Assembly (NCBI GenBank): GCA_948099385.1
Contig: CANUEZ040000117.1
Location: forward strand, 3,768,001 to 3,832,000
From: Fasciola hepatica
Lineage: Eukaryota > Platyhelminthes > Trematoda > Plagiorchiida > Fasciolidae
Reading direction: 5' to 3'
DNA: 64,000 nt
Shown here: positions 36,309 through 48,700 of the stretch, in pieces
Position numbering within the stretch: the first letter of the stretch is position 1
Layout of the letters: each line of letters begins with the position of its first letter
Position numbers and translations under genes: made by a program
The notes under the pieces: model-generated
What the model was told of the DNA's origin: nothing
The model's database searches: none
What the model saw: only the letters and a program-made list of their open reading frames with translations

Positions 36309-39300
36309 CTGGATAAGAAAAGCGCACAAATGCTAGAAAATTGCAAGGAATCTCCGTTCGCGAACAAGCGGTTATTACAGTGGGGACGGTTGACAAAATG
36401 CGCAACCAAATTACAACTCCGTAAATTGTAACTGCATCTATATCAAGGTGAAAATAAAATCAAACGACTTAGTAGCCGTCGGAATTTGCTTAATTGGGGT
36501 GATCCTTCTATTCTATAGTTTCATTCGATTTCCAACTCCCCCAAGGGTGTTCTGAAATTAGTCCTCATTGTTAGCACTCCAGATGCTTAAAGGTACACAA
36601 ACAACGGAATACTGACTAGAGGGTGATAGTTCATCACGTCTGATAAATCTCAAACATCACAACATGACAACGGATTCATGAAGCACAGAAACCACAAAAT
36701 GCATGGCGAAAGAACCGATGTTTTTCTTTGTTGTTGAGTGGTTTACCTTGCCGTATCAGCGATCGACTCGCTTCCGAAAACCACGGGAACACTAGTTCAC
36801 AGGTGTTTCATTCAGCTAATCAGGAATCATCAGCAATGCATTCCGACTGGATCCCGATTAGGACCACTGAACGTTTAAGACCGAGTTGACACTCAGTCGA
36901 CTTGCAGTCTGTTTAAACAATGGTGCACCGCTCTCATGAACGAAATGTTGATATTCTATGAACCAATCTATAAACTTCCCAATGTAGTAAATTACAAATA
37001 GGGTGACTTTGGTCTAGCCGATGAGATGCATGGGGTGTCAAAACGTGGATAACATGCGTGTCAAGCGGAAAATCCAAATCAATAGTTGTAATGGCCGGCT
37101 CCTTTGAAAGTCACAACTGTATCCGTGGCGAAGGTGGACTCATGACGATGTTTATCAGTGACTGATGGGAACAGAGCGTCACTGTCCTTTGGATCATCAT
37201 CACCAGAACCGAATAACGGAGACCTTCCGCGTGACCTTCAACGTCTGAACTAATTTGATCAATGTTATCAAAATAATGCTCGAATTAGAAAATACACGTA
37301 GCACGACATCTATTGTGCTCGCATTGGCACAGAGCAAAATGTGTTCACTTTGGTGTTCAGTGGCAAATCGAAACCGGTTCCACTGCGCTTTGTACTACAC
37401 ACACATACACGCACTGGATTCTCATGATTCACCGAAGTGATGAAATTAGTCCACGATGGTACTAAAAGTACTACTCGCATCGAATTTGAGGACACACACG
37501 CGCACACAGATAGTGAATACAAAATGTCTGAGTTTGAAAATTGCGTACAAAACGGAGTGAAACAAGTCAGGTTGTATTACAACTGAGCACTGTGACAGAG
37601 AAACTGCATGAACCGTTCAACCGAACTACTCAGTGTTAACTTTCATTCAAGACAAATCACGAAAGGGGGGGGGGGTGGAGTGGGTGGGCAGACGTAGCGT
37701 GCTATTTGATTGATCGCGAAAAAAAAAATAAGAACTGGAGTCATCGTTTAGCAAACGAAGTTCATGAGCGCCCTACGCGTTCGGTGCTTGCGTGAATGCT
37801 GCCACAAAAACGTCCATTTTCCGATTGTTGAGAAAACTAGGCCGTGGTCAGAGATCGAATGTGTATTTATGAACGAACTAATCGATAATCATGGGTGCAA
37901 ATTATTATGAAGTTATCCTTTGATTTGTTCGATCAATCCCTCTTTGTATCATAAGTCCCGAGTTGGTGATTGCATATTTTCACGGAAATGTGTCGTACGA
38001 ATACAACAGGGGGTAACAGTCCTTTTTAAAAAGAATATCCCGGGGTTTGGAGAGACGGAGGATATCCGACCTGAGACCCGGAGACGGTAAGAGTAGATGT
38101 TACATCCTGTCTAACAATCGTATGTATTACTGTAAGACATGAGATACATCATGTGGTCAAAGTTCACTCCTCTATAAGACTAACGTCATAGATCCACAGA
38201 GCATTTCAATATCGGCAGCTAAATGTATGGATATATACATAATTACCGTATTTTCCTTCAACTTCGATAAACTTTACGTACACGTTTGAAGTATACAGAC
38301 CGTTTAACTGAACACCAACGGATATTCGATCGGTTGCATTCGTTCGTTCCTCAGCGTGAACAGTTGCACTACGGATAGAGGAAATTTCTGAAGTACTACG
38401 CGATCGGAAAAAAAACATACGCATTCAACGCCTCAAAACAAACCCCCATACCATATCATTATTACACTGTGGACATGTACACGTACTATTGTATAGTTAG
38501 TAAGCGGTTCTGCCGTTTCTTGGGATACCAACACCGCGGCTGTGTCTGACAGAAGCCAGTGTGGTTCGCTACGCCCAGTCCCAGGGCTAGGTTGCCTATG
38601 TTCCCCTTGAAAAAGTTAATTTTACAAATCACGAGGACTCTCAACCGCTGGTGACTTTTCAGCACCCAGAACAGGAAACAAATTCCGCACACAGAACAAC
38701 ATTCGCGATTTGAACTAGATTACTGATTATGCACACCATTTTCTTCAACCTTCCGTTCATATCCGATTTTTGACCAAGACACACCTCTCGCTTGGCGAAC
38801 AGTATCAATCCTCAGTTTCCCAATTTTTCGATCCCCTTTCTTCATTCAAATAGGATGCCAGCGCACTAATCCGTTGATACCTCCCATATCCGACACTTGG
38901 ACTTCTAAGACCGCGAATTAGAGCTGTTCCGCTGAACACTTCCAAAAGTGGATATTCATCGTTTGTCTTCGAGTATTCATAATTTGCTCACACCGGAAAA
39001 CCACTGCTAAAATGCCATCCTTGGTGACTTTATATATTGATTTGATTTTACAGTCAACAGGTACTTTTACTCCGAGGCTTTCGATCTGGACACAAATAAA
39101 CGTTAACCCGTCGAATTAGGCAGAATTATTATTGTCGTTTTAGCTTGAGAACATTTTAGCAGTGCCTTCCAGTACGCTTTTCCGATCGGGCTAGAGATCA
39201 TGCTCATAGCCTCCCTCTGTTTACTTCCGTTCTTTCTAATTTCTTTGACAAAATCTCTGTTGATTCCTCTTCGTGGGAATGAATCAAAGGCGGATCATTT

Positions 39301-41211
39301 GCCTAAAAACTGACAGCTCAATACACGCCCGCACGCACACACACGTCGTCCTATACTGCTGTTACGTCTACTCCAGCAATCGATTTACCCCATCGATGCG
39401 CTGATAACTGGGTTCATTTGGTTCCGTGTCCGCTCCCAGTCCGACTTATTCTTGTCTCTTGAGCATGCCCGTTCGACCTTGGGTACGATTAGCTCTATCT
39501 TCTCCCGGCTGTGTCAGCGACCCGAGAAAGCGCATTATTGATTTGCTCCGTGCGCTCATCATGCTGCACTTCGTCGGGCTTCCGGACTGACTGACTCGCT
39601 GCTTTCTGGCATCAATAGTACGTTCAGCTTGCAAGCTTCTAAAATGCTTAATTACAGATTTCTGCTCTCTGTACTTTGCTGGAGTAACCCGGGCGATATA
39701 TGTTTGGATTCTGGTACAGTTTCTTTGCCTATTTTAGCAAATACTTGTTTATTTAGTCTATTGTCTTCCCGTTGTGTTACACTGTTTTCTATGGAGCCGC
39801 TGTCTGACCACTGGGATTCCTCAATCGTTAATTGTACGTTCTTTCCGGTTGAGAAATGTGTCACACGGGTAAAGCAGTTCTGATCGATTCAGTTCTATCT
39901 TTTCTTCAATGAACGTTCCTGCTCAGCTAGTTCCGAACTGCGTTGAGTCAATCGGGATTGTGTGCCAACTGTGGAATTCTAGAGCCTTTTTTCCTTTATT
40001 ATTACATGCTTGCGTATGAGTGCAATCGAAAGGGTACAAACCGCACAGCCACGAGGGCCTACTGCACTATTGGGGATAACCGGTAACCGAATCCTGAGAG
40101 CTGGAGTGGCGAAGAACCAGGTAAAGTCCCCACAAATCAGGCCCGTTAGATCACTCATATCTATAGTCAAGAATTTTCCTTTCTCGGGGAAAGAAACCGT
40201 GACTTCCCCTATTCCCAAGCGCAGTGACTACTCCAAACCCATTAACTAGCGTCTCATTTCCCTAGCCTCCGTTATTTTGATAATTATGCCGACCGCAATA
40301 ACGACCAGTTGCACCAGTTTCTTGAACTGTCCACTTTCGGATTTCTTCCGTTCACTGACTTGTGAACGTCAAGTTTTCTCAGTAACCGGACCATAACCAT
40401 TCGATTCGACAGAGCAAAATCGCAGCCTTTTCACACCAACGTTGGTGTTCCATAAGGTTTTGCACATACATCCAATCTGTTTCCGCTTTAAATAAAAAAT
40501 TTCTCACCCACCACTTTCAAACCAAATCATGCTTCCACTGATGATGCCATTACACAATACCACCACCCTTATTTCACCTTCCACAATGTCACCACGAACA
40601 TCGATCGCAACCGTTGCGTTCTTGTTGCATCGTTCAATTCTCCACTTGGGGCCTTGCAAATCACGCTCTCATAAATGCTATTAAAACCGCCCTTCTCTCA
40701 ATCTCTCAAAAACGATTTTTTTTCCTCCCAACACTAATAGTGATTCAATTCCCCTTAGCTGAGAAAACTCTCTTCATCTACTATTTTGCTACAGCATCTT
40801 TCCCATCTTAGTTTTCACACGGGCCTCTTCTTGCTTCTGGAGCTTCCCGCAAGATCTGTATTCCGAATGACACCAGACACTTTCACTTCTGCCCAGTTTT
40901 TTCGAACATTCAAAGATGAAACTCGTCCCGAACTTGAATATTTCCTCTTCTTCTCTACTCATTTTTATAAGGTTTGACGCATTTGTGACCTAGTCTTACC
41001 ACAAAATCTGAAGTCGCATGTCAAATACCAAGCAGTCTTTTCACTGTCTCTATTCTACCGCAACTACTTTACGACCCGACAATACCGTTAGGCCAATCGT
41101 ACTTGACTGTCCACTAAGGAAAACGAGTTCCGTCGAGCACATTTCTGCGGTTGTTTGTGGTTCCGCCGTGAGTTCATCTAGCTTCAGGTTCAGCAATCAG
41201 AAACTGTGGAA

Positions 41212-41304
<93 letters not shown>

Positions 41305-44300
41305 ATTTCACCCTAGGGCTGTTAGAAGTTATTGATATGATGGATCGAGTTTCCGCTATGACTCGAATCCGTCTGTTATTGCAGAACTGGGGGTCATCGG
41401 GGTTACCGAATGGGTGTTCTGCATGTCACCACCGCATAATGCATCGTCACACACACACACACACACCCACACACACACACACATCTACGATGGATATCGT
41501 CTCATCAGAAAGCTAAGTGAAACGAAAGCGTTCCAACCGACTAAAGTTCGGAACATGAAAATTCCGCACGCCGGTCAGAGGAAGCTGACAATCATGATCA
41601 CGAGTCATAGAGTGTTGAACTATATTACCGATCAATAGGTCAGGTGTGGTGAAAATACGGGTGACAGTGAAGCGCTTACCTACCCGTATACATTTGCTAT
41701 GGAATGATGCAACATGCACCCAACACCAACGCACAATGCACCACTGAAGCATGGTACAGATAGATGGATGCGTGGTCCAGTTCGCTAGGAATCGTCAGCA
41801 CGGAACACGTACAGAGTGCTCAAGTGAGATAGCGTTGAAAACGTGTGTTGCGCCAGCGCTAAATTCTGCAGCGTTGAGACGAGAGCGTACACGGATAGCC
41901 TTCGTAGGGAGGTGTTTAACTTAGAATTAAGTACATCAGCTCGGAATCTAATTTGGGACGTCGGTAATGTGCACTGTTACAGATTCCCCACAACCTAGAT
42001 AGTGCAGTGGCTCCTCGAATTCCAATGATAAGCTACCCGTTGATACATGACAAATGACTTTATCGAATCATCTGTCTCAGACGGAGATGAGGTATAGATG
42101 TAGGAATTCTGCAATTGGTTTCACGCAAGAAACACATAAGTTAGCAGTGGACCAGAATCAAGGCTAACAGCGGGTTCGCGCACTACCCCAGATACACTAA
42201 AATAACTGGTTAAAAATACTGTTCAAACAAACTGCGCGCAACAGCAATTAGGAAAAAAGGTGCATTGACGGATTTCCCAAAAATCATAACGGCAAGTAAA
42301 AAACGCTTCAGAGAACAGAGGTTTGCTCAAACCTACGTGTGTGTGTATGTGAATATAAGTGGCGCGCGCACTTTCTACATCTCATTCCAAGCGACCTGAC
42401 AAAAGACGAAAGCGCTACGGGTACGAACCAAAATGAGAGGACTAAACGTATCGACGTAAACTGTTACCGGTATGGCGAGCGCGGAGATTCTGATTGCTAT
42501 CTCTGAACAAACTATGAACCAAACAGAATACTATTATTATTATTATCATTATTATAGTGGAAGTTGAAAAGAAAGAGTGGAAGAAAACTGCAAATGACAG
42601 CATCAAGTAGATGAAAACAATTGTGTAGATACAATCACGCCACAGGATGCACCATATTGCAATGTACCATCAACTATCAAGTAGATTTCAACGTGCAAAA
42701 CCCAATTGACCGTTCAGGACGATACTCATGAGTTGAGGTTTTTCTCCTTATTTATGAATTGGAGGGTCATACCTTCAAACTAAAGCCTCCCTCAACAGAC
42801 ATTGTACATCCAGCCGTGAAGACAGTGCCGCATTAACAAAATGCTTCTTCTGTATACGAGATGAAATATTATTCGATAGACGACCTACGAGTGTACTAGA
42901 GCTGCGTAAAGTACAGAACTCACCCATAAAATTTATTGCCACCCTAGATACTGAAATGCTTAGTGTTGGACCAACCCAAACCTGTAACAACATTCTGCAT
43001 TTCGAACACGCTAAATGTGCCAAACGTTTCTATGCAATAACTCACAATGTTCATAAAAGCTTCCACCTTAAAGTGCACCTTTCATTTAAAAATCATCTGC
43101 ATGCAAAAAATTCGAAACGTCTTCACTTTCATTCTTATGGAATGATAACGTAGTCTCTCGACCCACACCAATAACGAAGATAAACTGAAGGCAAGAAAGG
43201 GTGAATTCGGACGCACAACACCGTTTGCGACGAGCCAAAATGAAGGATCCTCATCAAGCACGAAATCGGTTTCGAACAGGACATCTGCGATCTACATTCA
43301 AACGTCATTTGGACCTGCTACATCTACGCAAAAAACAGATGTGTTACTTATCTATCAACGGATGTATGGATCAAGGGGCTTCCATATGCGAATTCAACCT
43401 GCCAAGAGAATCGGATACAATGGTACACAAAAGACGATGTTATTAGATTCTAAGGACGTGAATGACAACCCGGGGGTGTAGAGGCAGCGCACCAGCGATG
43501 ACTGAGTTCTGCCATCACTCTCAGTCCAACGGTGAGCAGTAAAGTGAACTAACGCTGAAATCTCTGTTTTAGATCAAAAAATCGTTGGATCAGTTGATCC
43601 CACAGTTGTTCGTTCGATCAACTGTTCCGGTGAAATGGTCTCCATCACGTTCGGACATGGGGGGATGATGAGCAGTTGTGCCTGAATGATCATCAGTGGA
43701 AAAGAAGCATCGAAACTCCGTTGGCAAGTTTCCATGCCACCAGCGTGCGGGATAATCACATTCACCTAGTAAGCACTCGTACGACGACTGTGACATTATC
43801 CCATTCTATAGACCTAAAAACAACTGTTCCACCATATGAAGGCCTATGCAAGTCTTAAAGCAGTCGGCATTAGGAACTTACTACCGAGATGCTTCTCAGT
43901 AGCCAAATTAGCGTTAAAAACATGCGTGGGAGATGAGAGGGAGAACAAAGCATCTTCGAATGTTTATCGGAACCAAGTATGGTTCGGAGTGCACCTGAAA
44001 ACGATGGGCTACGGGACATTTTATGGACAAGTGTTTGATATCCAGTAGAAGTGTAGTAGCAGTCTTGCATATTCGGTTGGCGTTTCGGTCATCGTGGAAA
44101 ACCTTCCCAAAGTCGGGTTTACAAATGAACTCCTTGTTTACTTCAAATGACCCCGAAGCCACTGATAGTGTTAGTAGGAACACAGGCCCAAACTCCGCCC
44201 CCGCCATACAAACCAACAGACGTACACATACACACGTACCGCTTGACTCTAAGTGTATTCAGATTATTTTCCCAGAATCGTTCGTGCACACCTGCCTTGA

Positions 44301-45659
44301 GAAAGGCTATCTGAAGAAACCGAGTGGTTGGTAGTTTCTTCTCCTTAGAGGGAAACTGCGCTTAGCATAACCCAGAATATTTCTTCTCAGGTTATTCGGT
44401 TTCCAAAGCCTGCTGGTTCGTTCCAAACGCTCAACTCACCACTGAAAACAATGAAGGTGTTGTACAGTAATTGCGGGTTCACTTAGAGAGTTTCTAAATT
44501 CTATTTTCACAACTAGTACTGATGGCGATAAATGGTACTTGAGTTTTCCGGGTCAGCATGAAAAGTTTATCAGACTAGCTCCTTGAAATGAAGACAAACA
44601 ACATCGATATTTACAAATCATGATTTCAAAGTGCATGTGTTAACCCCGGGGTGATTAGACGAAGGAGCTGACGCACTCCGACTGTCCCGTTAGTGACACC
44701 GCTACGAATATGAACTCGCTTATTGTGACCGATGTAGGTCCCCACCTCCAAGTGAACACAAAAGCGTACATCTGCTTTCTCTTAAAAATGTATTGTATCG
44801 CTGGGCATCGGCAATCCAAATACGTATTTAACCTGTGCAGGATTCACATGGATAATGGAAAGTTTGCCTGATCATATGCAACCCCTACCAGGTGGTATTA
44901 TTTATTATCTCAAATTAACATGTAAACGCACGTCTTCTTTAGCTTTCGGATCATCTGAGTCGTAGAACGGATATCTACTTATTTTATTTTCTCTAGTCGT
45001 CTGAAACCAAAGGAATATTGAAACGCACTGGCAATGTTTACTAATCATGCCACAAAAATCGTGAGTTGAAACATAGTGGAACAAACTCGTTTCATAACAG
45101 GCTATAGAAACAGTGACACACTTGAGAAATAAAACCAACAGACCAGGCTTAAAGTAGTTGTTATACAGTTTGTTATGACATGATTAGTAAATGTAGTCAA
45201 TTCACTTCAATATTCCCTCGGTTTCAGCTGACGTGAAAGTATTACAATAAGCGGATATCCGATCTATGGCTCAGATATTCAAAAAGGTAAAGAAGACGTG
45301 AGACTACACGCAAATTTCAGATATTGAATAATACAACCTTCTCGGAAGTGCATCCAATCAGGCAACGTTTTCGTCAGCTCGAAGAAAGAAGGAACAACCT
45401 AACACTAACCACTGCGATCACCATCATCAGTCACAAAAATTCGAAGCTTCCGAGGTGGACTCGGAGATACCGAACAACCTGTCTGTTAGGAATAATCAGC
45501 TGCAGTGCATATTCGCCGAGTATCGGAAGTCTGAACAGATACTATTCGTAGAAGAATCCATGAGTAAATCAGCTGTGAGTCGCTGGCAATTCTTTGTGAG
45601 TTGATCACGGTCAGTATCAATTCCAGGAAACTTTCTCCACTCACCTCGCTACTTCCTAT

Positions 45660-45747
<88 letters not shown>

Positions 45748-48700
45748 GTGCAAAATAGTTATCAGGACCGAATATTGGGCAACGTGCTTCCCACTATGCG
45801 AATAAAATTCAAAAAACAAATCATGCGTATTTGAATCAATGATCTTCGGGAGGTAGTCAAAAACCCGATGCAGTCATAGAAGAAACCGGCCAATTTCAGT
45901 TATAAAGCATTATGACTAGTTGTAGAATGAAAAGAGGATAAATCCAATGGGCTTATTCTATCGGTATTTAGTTACCATAGAGTAATTTTGAGACGGAGAC
46001 TAACATTGCCGATCAAAATTCGGAAATAAACTTACCAGTTCTTGGATCGTATTACGAAAATAACTCAGTTATGACGTGAAGAGGGTTTAAAAAACTACTT
46101 ACCTGTAAATTCTGAGATAAACGGACGAAATCAGCCTGAACCGACTCGACATTGTTCAGGTCAGCTTGTAGGGTCAAAATACGCTTTTGAAGGGCTTCAA
46201 CTTCGGCCCGTGAGGATGACGCATCCTCTTCAGCCAGTGATAACTTTGTCTGAATAGGGAGGACCAACGGTGTCGGGAACGGTATCGGAATATAAATATC
46301 ATGAACAGAGAACAAAATTGCCAGTTTTCGCCAGCAGCATTACACATTAAAAAAAAACAGACGGCAGTGTCAGAGCTTGATAAGCAGCCCTACTCAGTTC
46401 GGTAATTCAATCCAATCTGTTCAACCCACCCATCGGAAGAAGCATTTCACAACAACTAACCTTCAACTGATGTCCATAGAAGTGGTATTATCGTAGAGAC
46501 TGATTTAGAGGGTTGCACTTATTCACTTTGCAAAAACCATTCCCAGTGGGAAAGTGACCACGTATGTAATGACAAGTTCATGCATATTGTATTCCGAGAT
46601 GCAATGAACTTAGTTAGAACGAACGCGAAAATTAATCTCATTTGAATCGTGAGGAGTGGGCATCGACGAAGGGTCCGTTTACAGAATCACGAGGTGATTC
46701 TTACTGTCATCCACACACGACCACTTACTACTTGCATCAAAAATCAACGTGGAAATTAGTGCAAATTGACGCGATGAAAAGAAACCGCATGATATTTACC
46801 AGTAAACAGTGAGAGAACTAGAAAAAACGACAAAACAGACGGTGGAAATCCGAAGCAGCTGAATTCTCCAGAAGCGGTACATTCTGGGGAGACACGTGAA
46901 GAAAGACGGCGAAAAAACCGTCAACCAGCAAACGTAGATTGCAAAGTAAGTTCAGTTCGCCATGCAGACTGGACTGCTAACCAAGTAGACGGGATAGCGA
47001 TTTCGTGGTGCGAGTTTATCCATTAGACGACGAAGGTTTTGGCTGGTTAAACACTATGGTTTATGGTAATCAATGTGTCAACAAAATGGTGGAAATGAGA
47101 ATAAACTGAGAAGGCGCAAACACCACGGGGAACGCCTCGGTTGACACGGATCCTATTATCTGTTGACATTTACCGATTACGAGTTTTTGCTACTCATAAG
47201 TAGTAGAGCTCACTCATGGAAAATAGCGAGAGCAGGAGTTCAGCTTTTCGGTAGTAGTGGTGGATTGGCCAGAAGAAATCTATGCATTTTCAAGGCATCT
47301 CAGCAGAATGAAATGTTTCAAAGTAATGCCCAATCGTTTCTGTTAAATATGGTAGATAATTTAGTGTGTGTGATATTTTTTGCGCGCGTATTAAAGCTTT
47401 CAGCGGCAGCAAAGCAGTTTCGGGGGAGTCACGTTGAGAAGTCTGTTTTCTACGCCAATATAGCTGATGATTTCAGCGACATTTTGCGGAAAAACAGGAT
47501 TGAGATAATTTATTACCAAGAAAGGTCGGAACCGGAGCGAAGATTTAGGATATCTGATGCAACAGTCAACTCTACGAGTTCGAGGATCATTCGTCGTTGT
47601 GTGGCGTGCGAGATGGCTTGATGTACACTACTTGGATTCGTTGGGTTGTGGGGTTCAAAGAGCACAACAAAGGCAGGCAGACAATATTAGTGAGGTATGC
47701 TTAGTGTGCGCATAAACATTCACGCCCGAGGAATTTCCACATTTCAAACGGACTATCTGGATGAAAAATACGCTGTTATTGAATTAGTCACTGGAAGATT
47801 TCTGTTGCACAAGCAGAATATGATAAAAGAAGTGCTCCATGTCGGGCAACAAAGTCTTAACATTTCGGGTTGAGAATCTACTCGTCTTTCGTGCTTGCAC
47901 ACGAACACGATGCAAGGACCATGCTCCATAGACTCAAAGGCTCACTGCACTCGCAGGGATAACCAGTAACCTGACCGTGAGACTTGGGCAATGGGTCAGG
48001 CGACAGAAGACTGCTATCTACTTCAAATGTGGTCGGTGGCAGCGGAATCGTTGCGCGGTACCTCAGAGAAGATAAACGTTGGTATATATATATATAACGA
48101 GCAGAAACACGAGATCATTTAACAAGTGATCACCCACCTGCACTTCAGCAAGTTTAGCACGGGCTGTTTTCGCCTCATCCTCCGCTTTCAAACGGGCGTT
48201 AGCTTCCAAATCCCGCTGACTTTCCAAGTCGGACAATGAGGCGAGACGAACTTGTGCCTCATCCAACTCACGTTGGAGTGTGTTCTCCAGATTGATCCGT
48301 TCCTGACGTTCAGCAACTAGTTGCTGCTGATGGAATTGACTATCACTTTTTAATCTATCATCCAAATGCTCACGGGCCTCACTGTTCGGTGCGGTTCGGG
48401 GAGGTCGTAGTCGTGCGAAGGAAGTGGAAGGGCGAATGTGAAGTTAGATTTTCTTCGATTTGGATGGAATAAGGAACGTGTGAGAAAGGTCAGCTGAAAA
48501 AGCGTATACGAAATGTAAGACCTACGACGAACCACTTAGACAAGAGATTGTGTTTCGGACAAACGATTTCACAAGTTTATCTGAAATTCGTACTACAACA
48601 AACAAAATCAACAGATGAGCGTATAATTTCAGACCAAAACTGAACGGGATGATTTCTGTTACACTCCCGGCTGCCTGGTTCAAAAAGAGAGAGAGGCGAA

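Larger units (their letters stand above)
36309..46102 (-). other. Rabaptin-like intron between exon d and the FYVE exon
   Basis: A 9.8 kb intron with GTAAGT at its 5' end and TTATCCAG at its 3' end. It holds a G-rich run near 37664-37672, SINE copies, a possible reverse transcriptase scrap at 40190, two long TA tracts and an AC tract. No other exon of the gene is required by phase. Confidence 0.7.

Noticed and set aside
36309..36329. Starting the FYVE exon protein at the in-frame codon at 36329
   Set aside because: The seven codons are intron sequence; a TTTTCTTATCCAG acceptor ends at 36309, and the Rabaptin motif begins at 36308.
35856..36409. Other frames over the FYVE exon (63 to 112 codons on both strands)
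   Set aside because: They are shadows of the terminal exon and lack the cysteine pattern.
41018..41335. 105-codon plus-strand frame with a long Ile-Tyr run
   Set aside because: Most of its length is the (TA)n tract. The N-terminal part has no motif.
42775..43023. Minus-strand 82-codon frame with a GRLSNNISSRIQK stretch, resembling the post-polymerase region of RTE-like LINEs
   Set aside because: Only about a dozen residues look similar and the following residues do not fit. Not enough to call a LINE fragment.
47163..47621. A nested antisense gene in the Rabaptin intron
   Set aside because: It has no ATG start, no domain, and a length expected by chance in this window. It is kept only as a very low-confidence entry.
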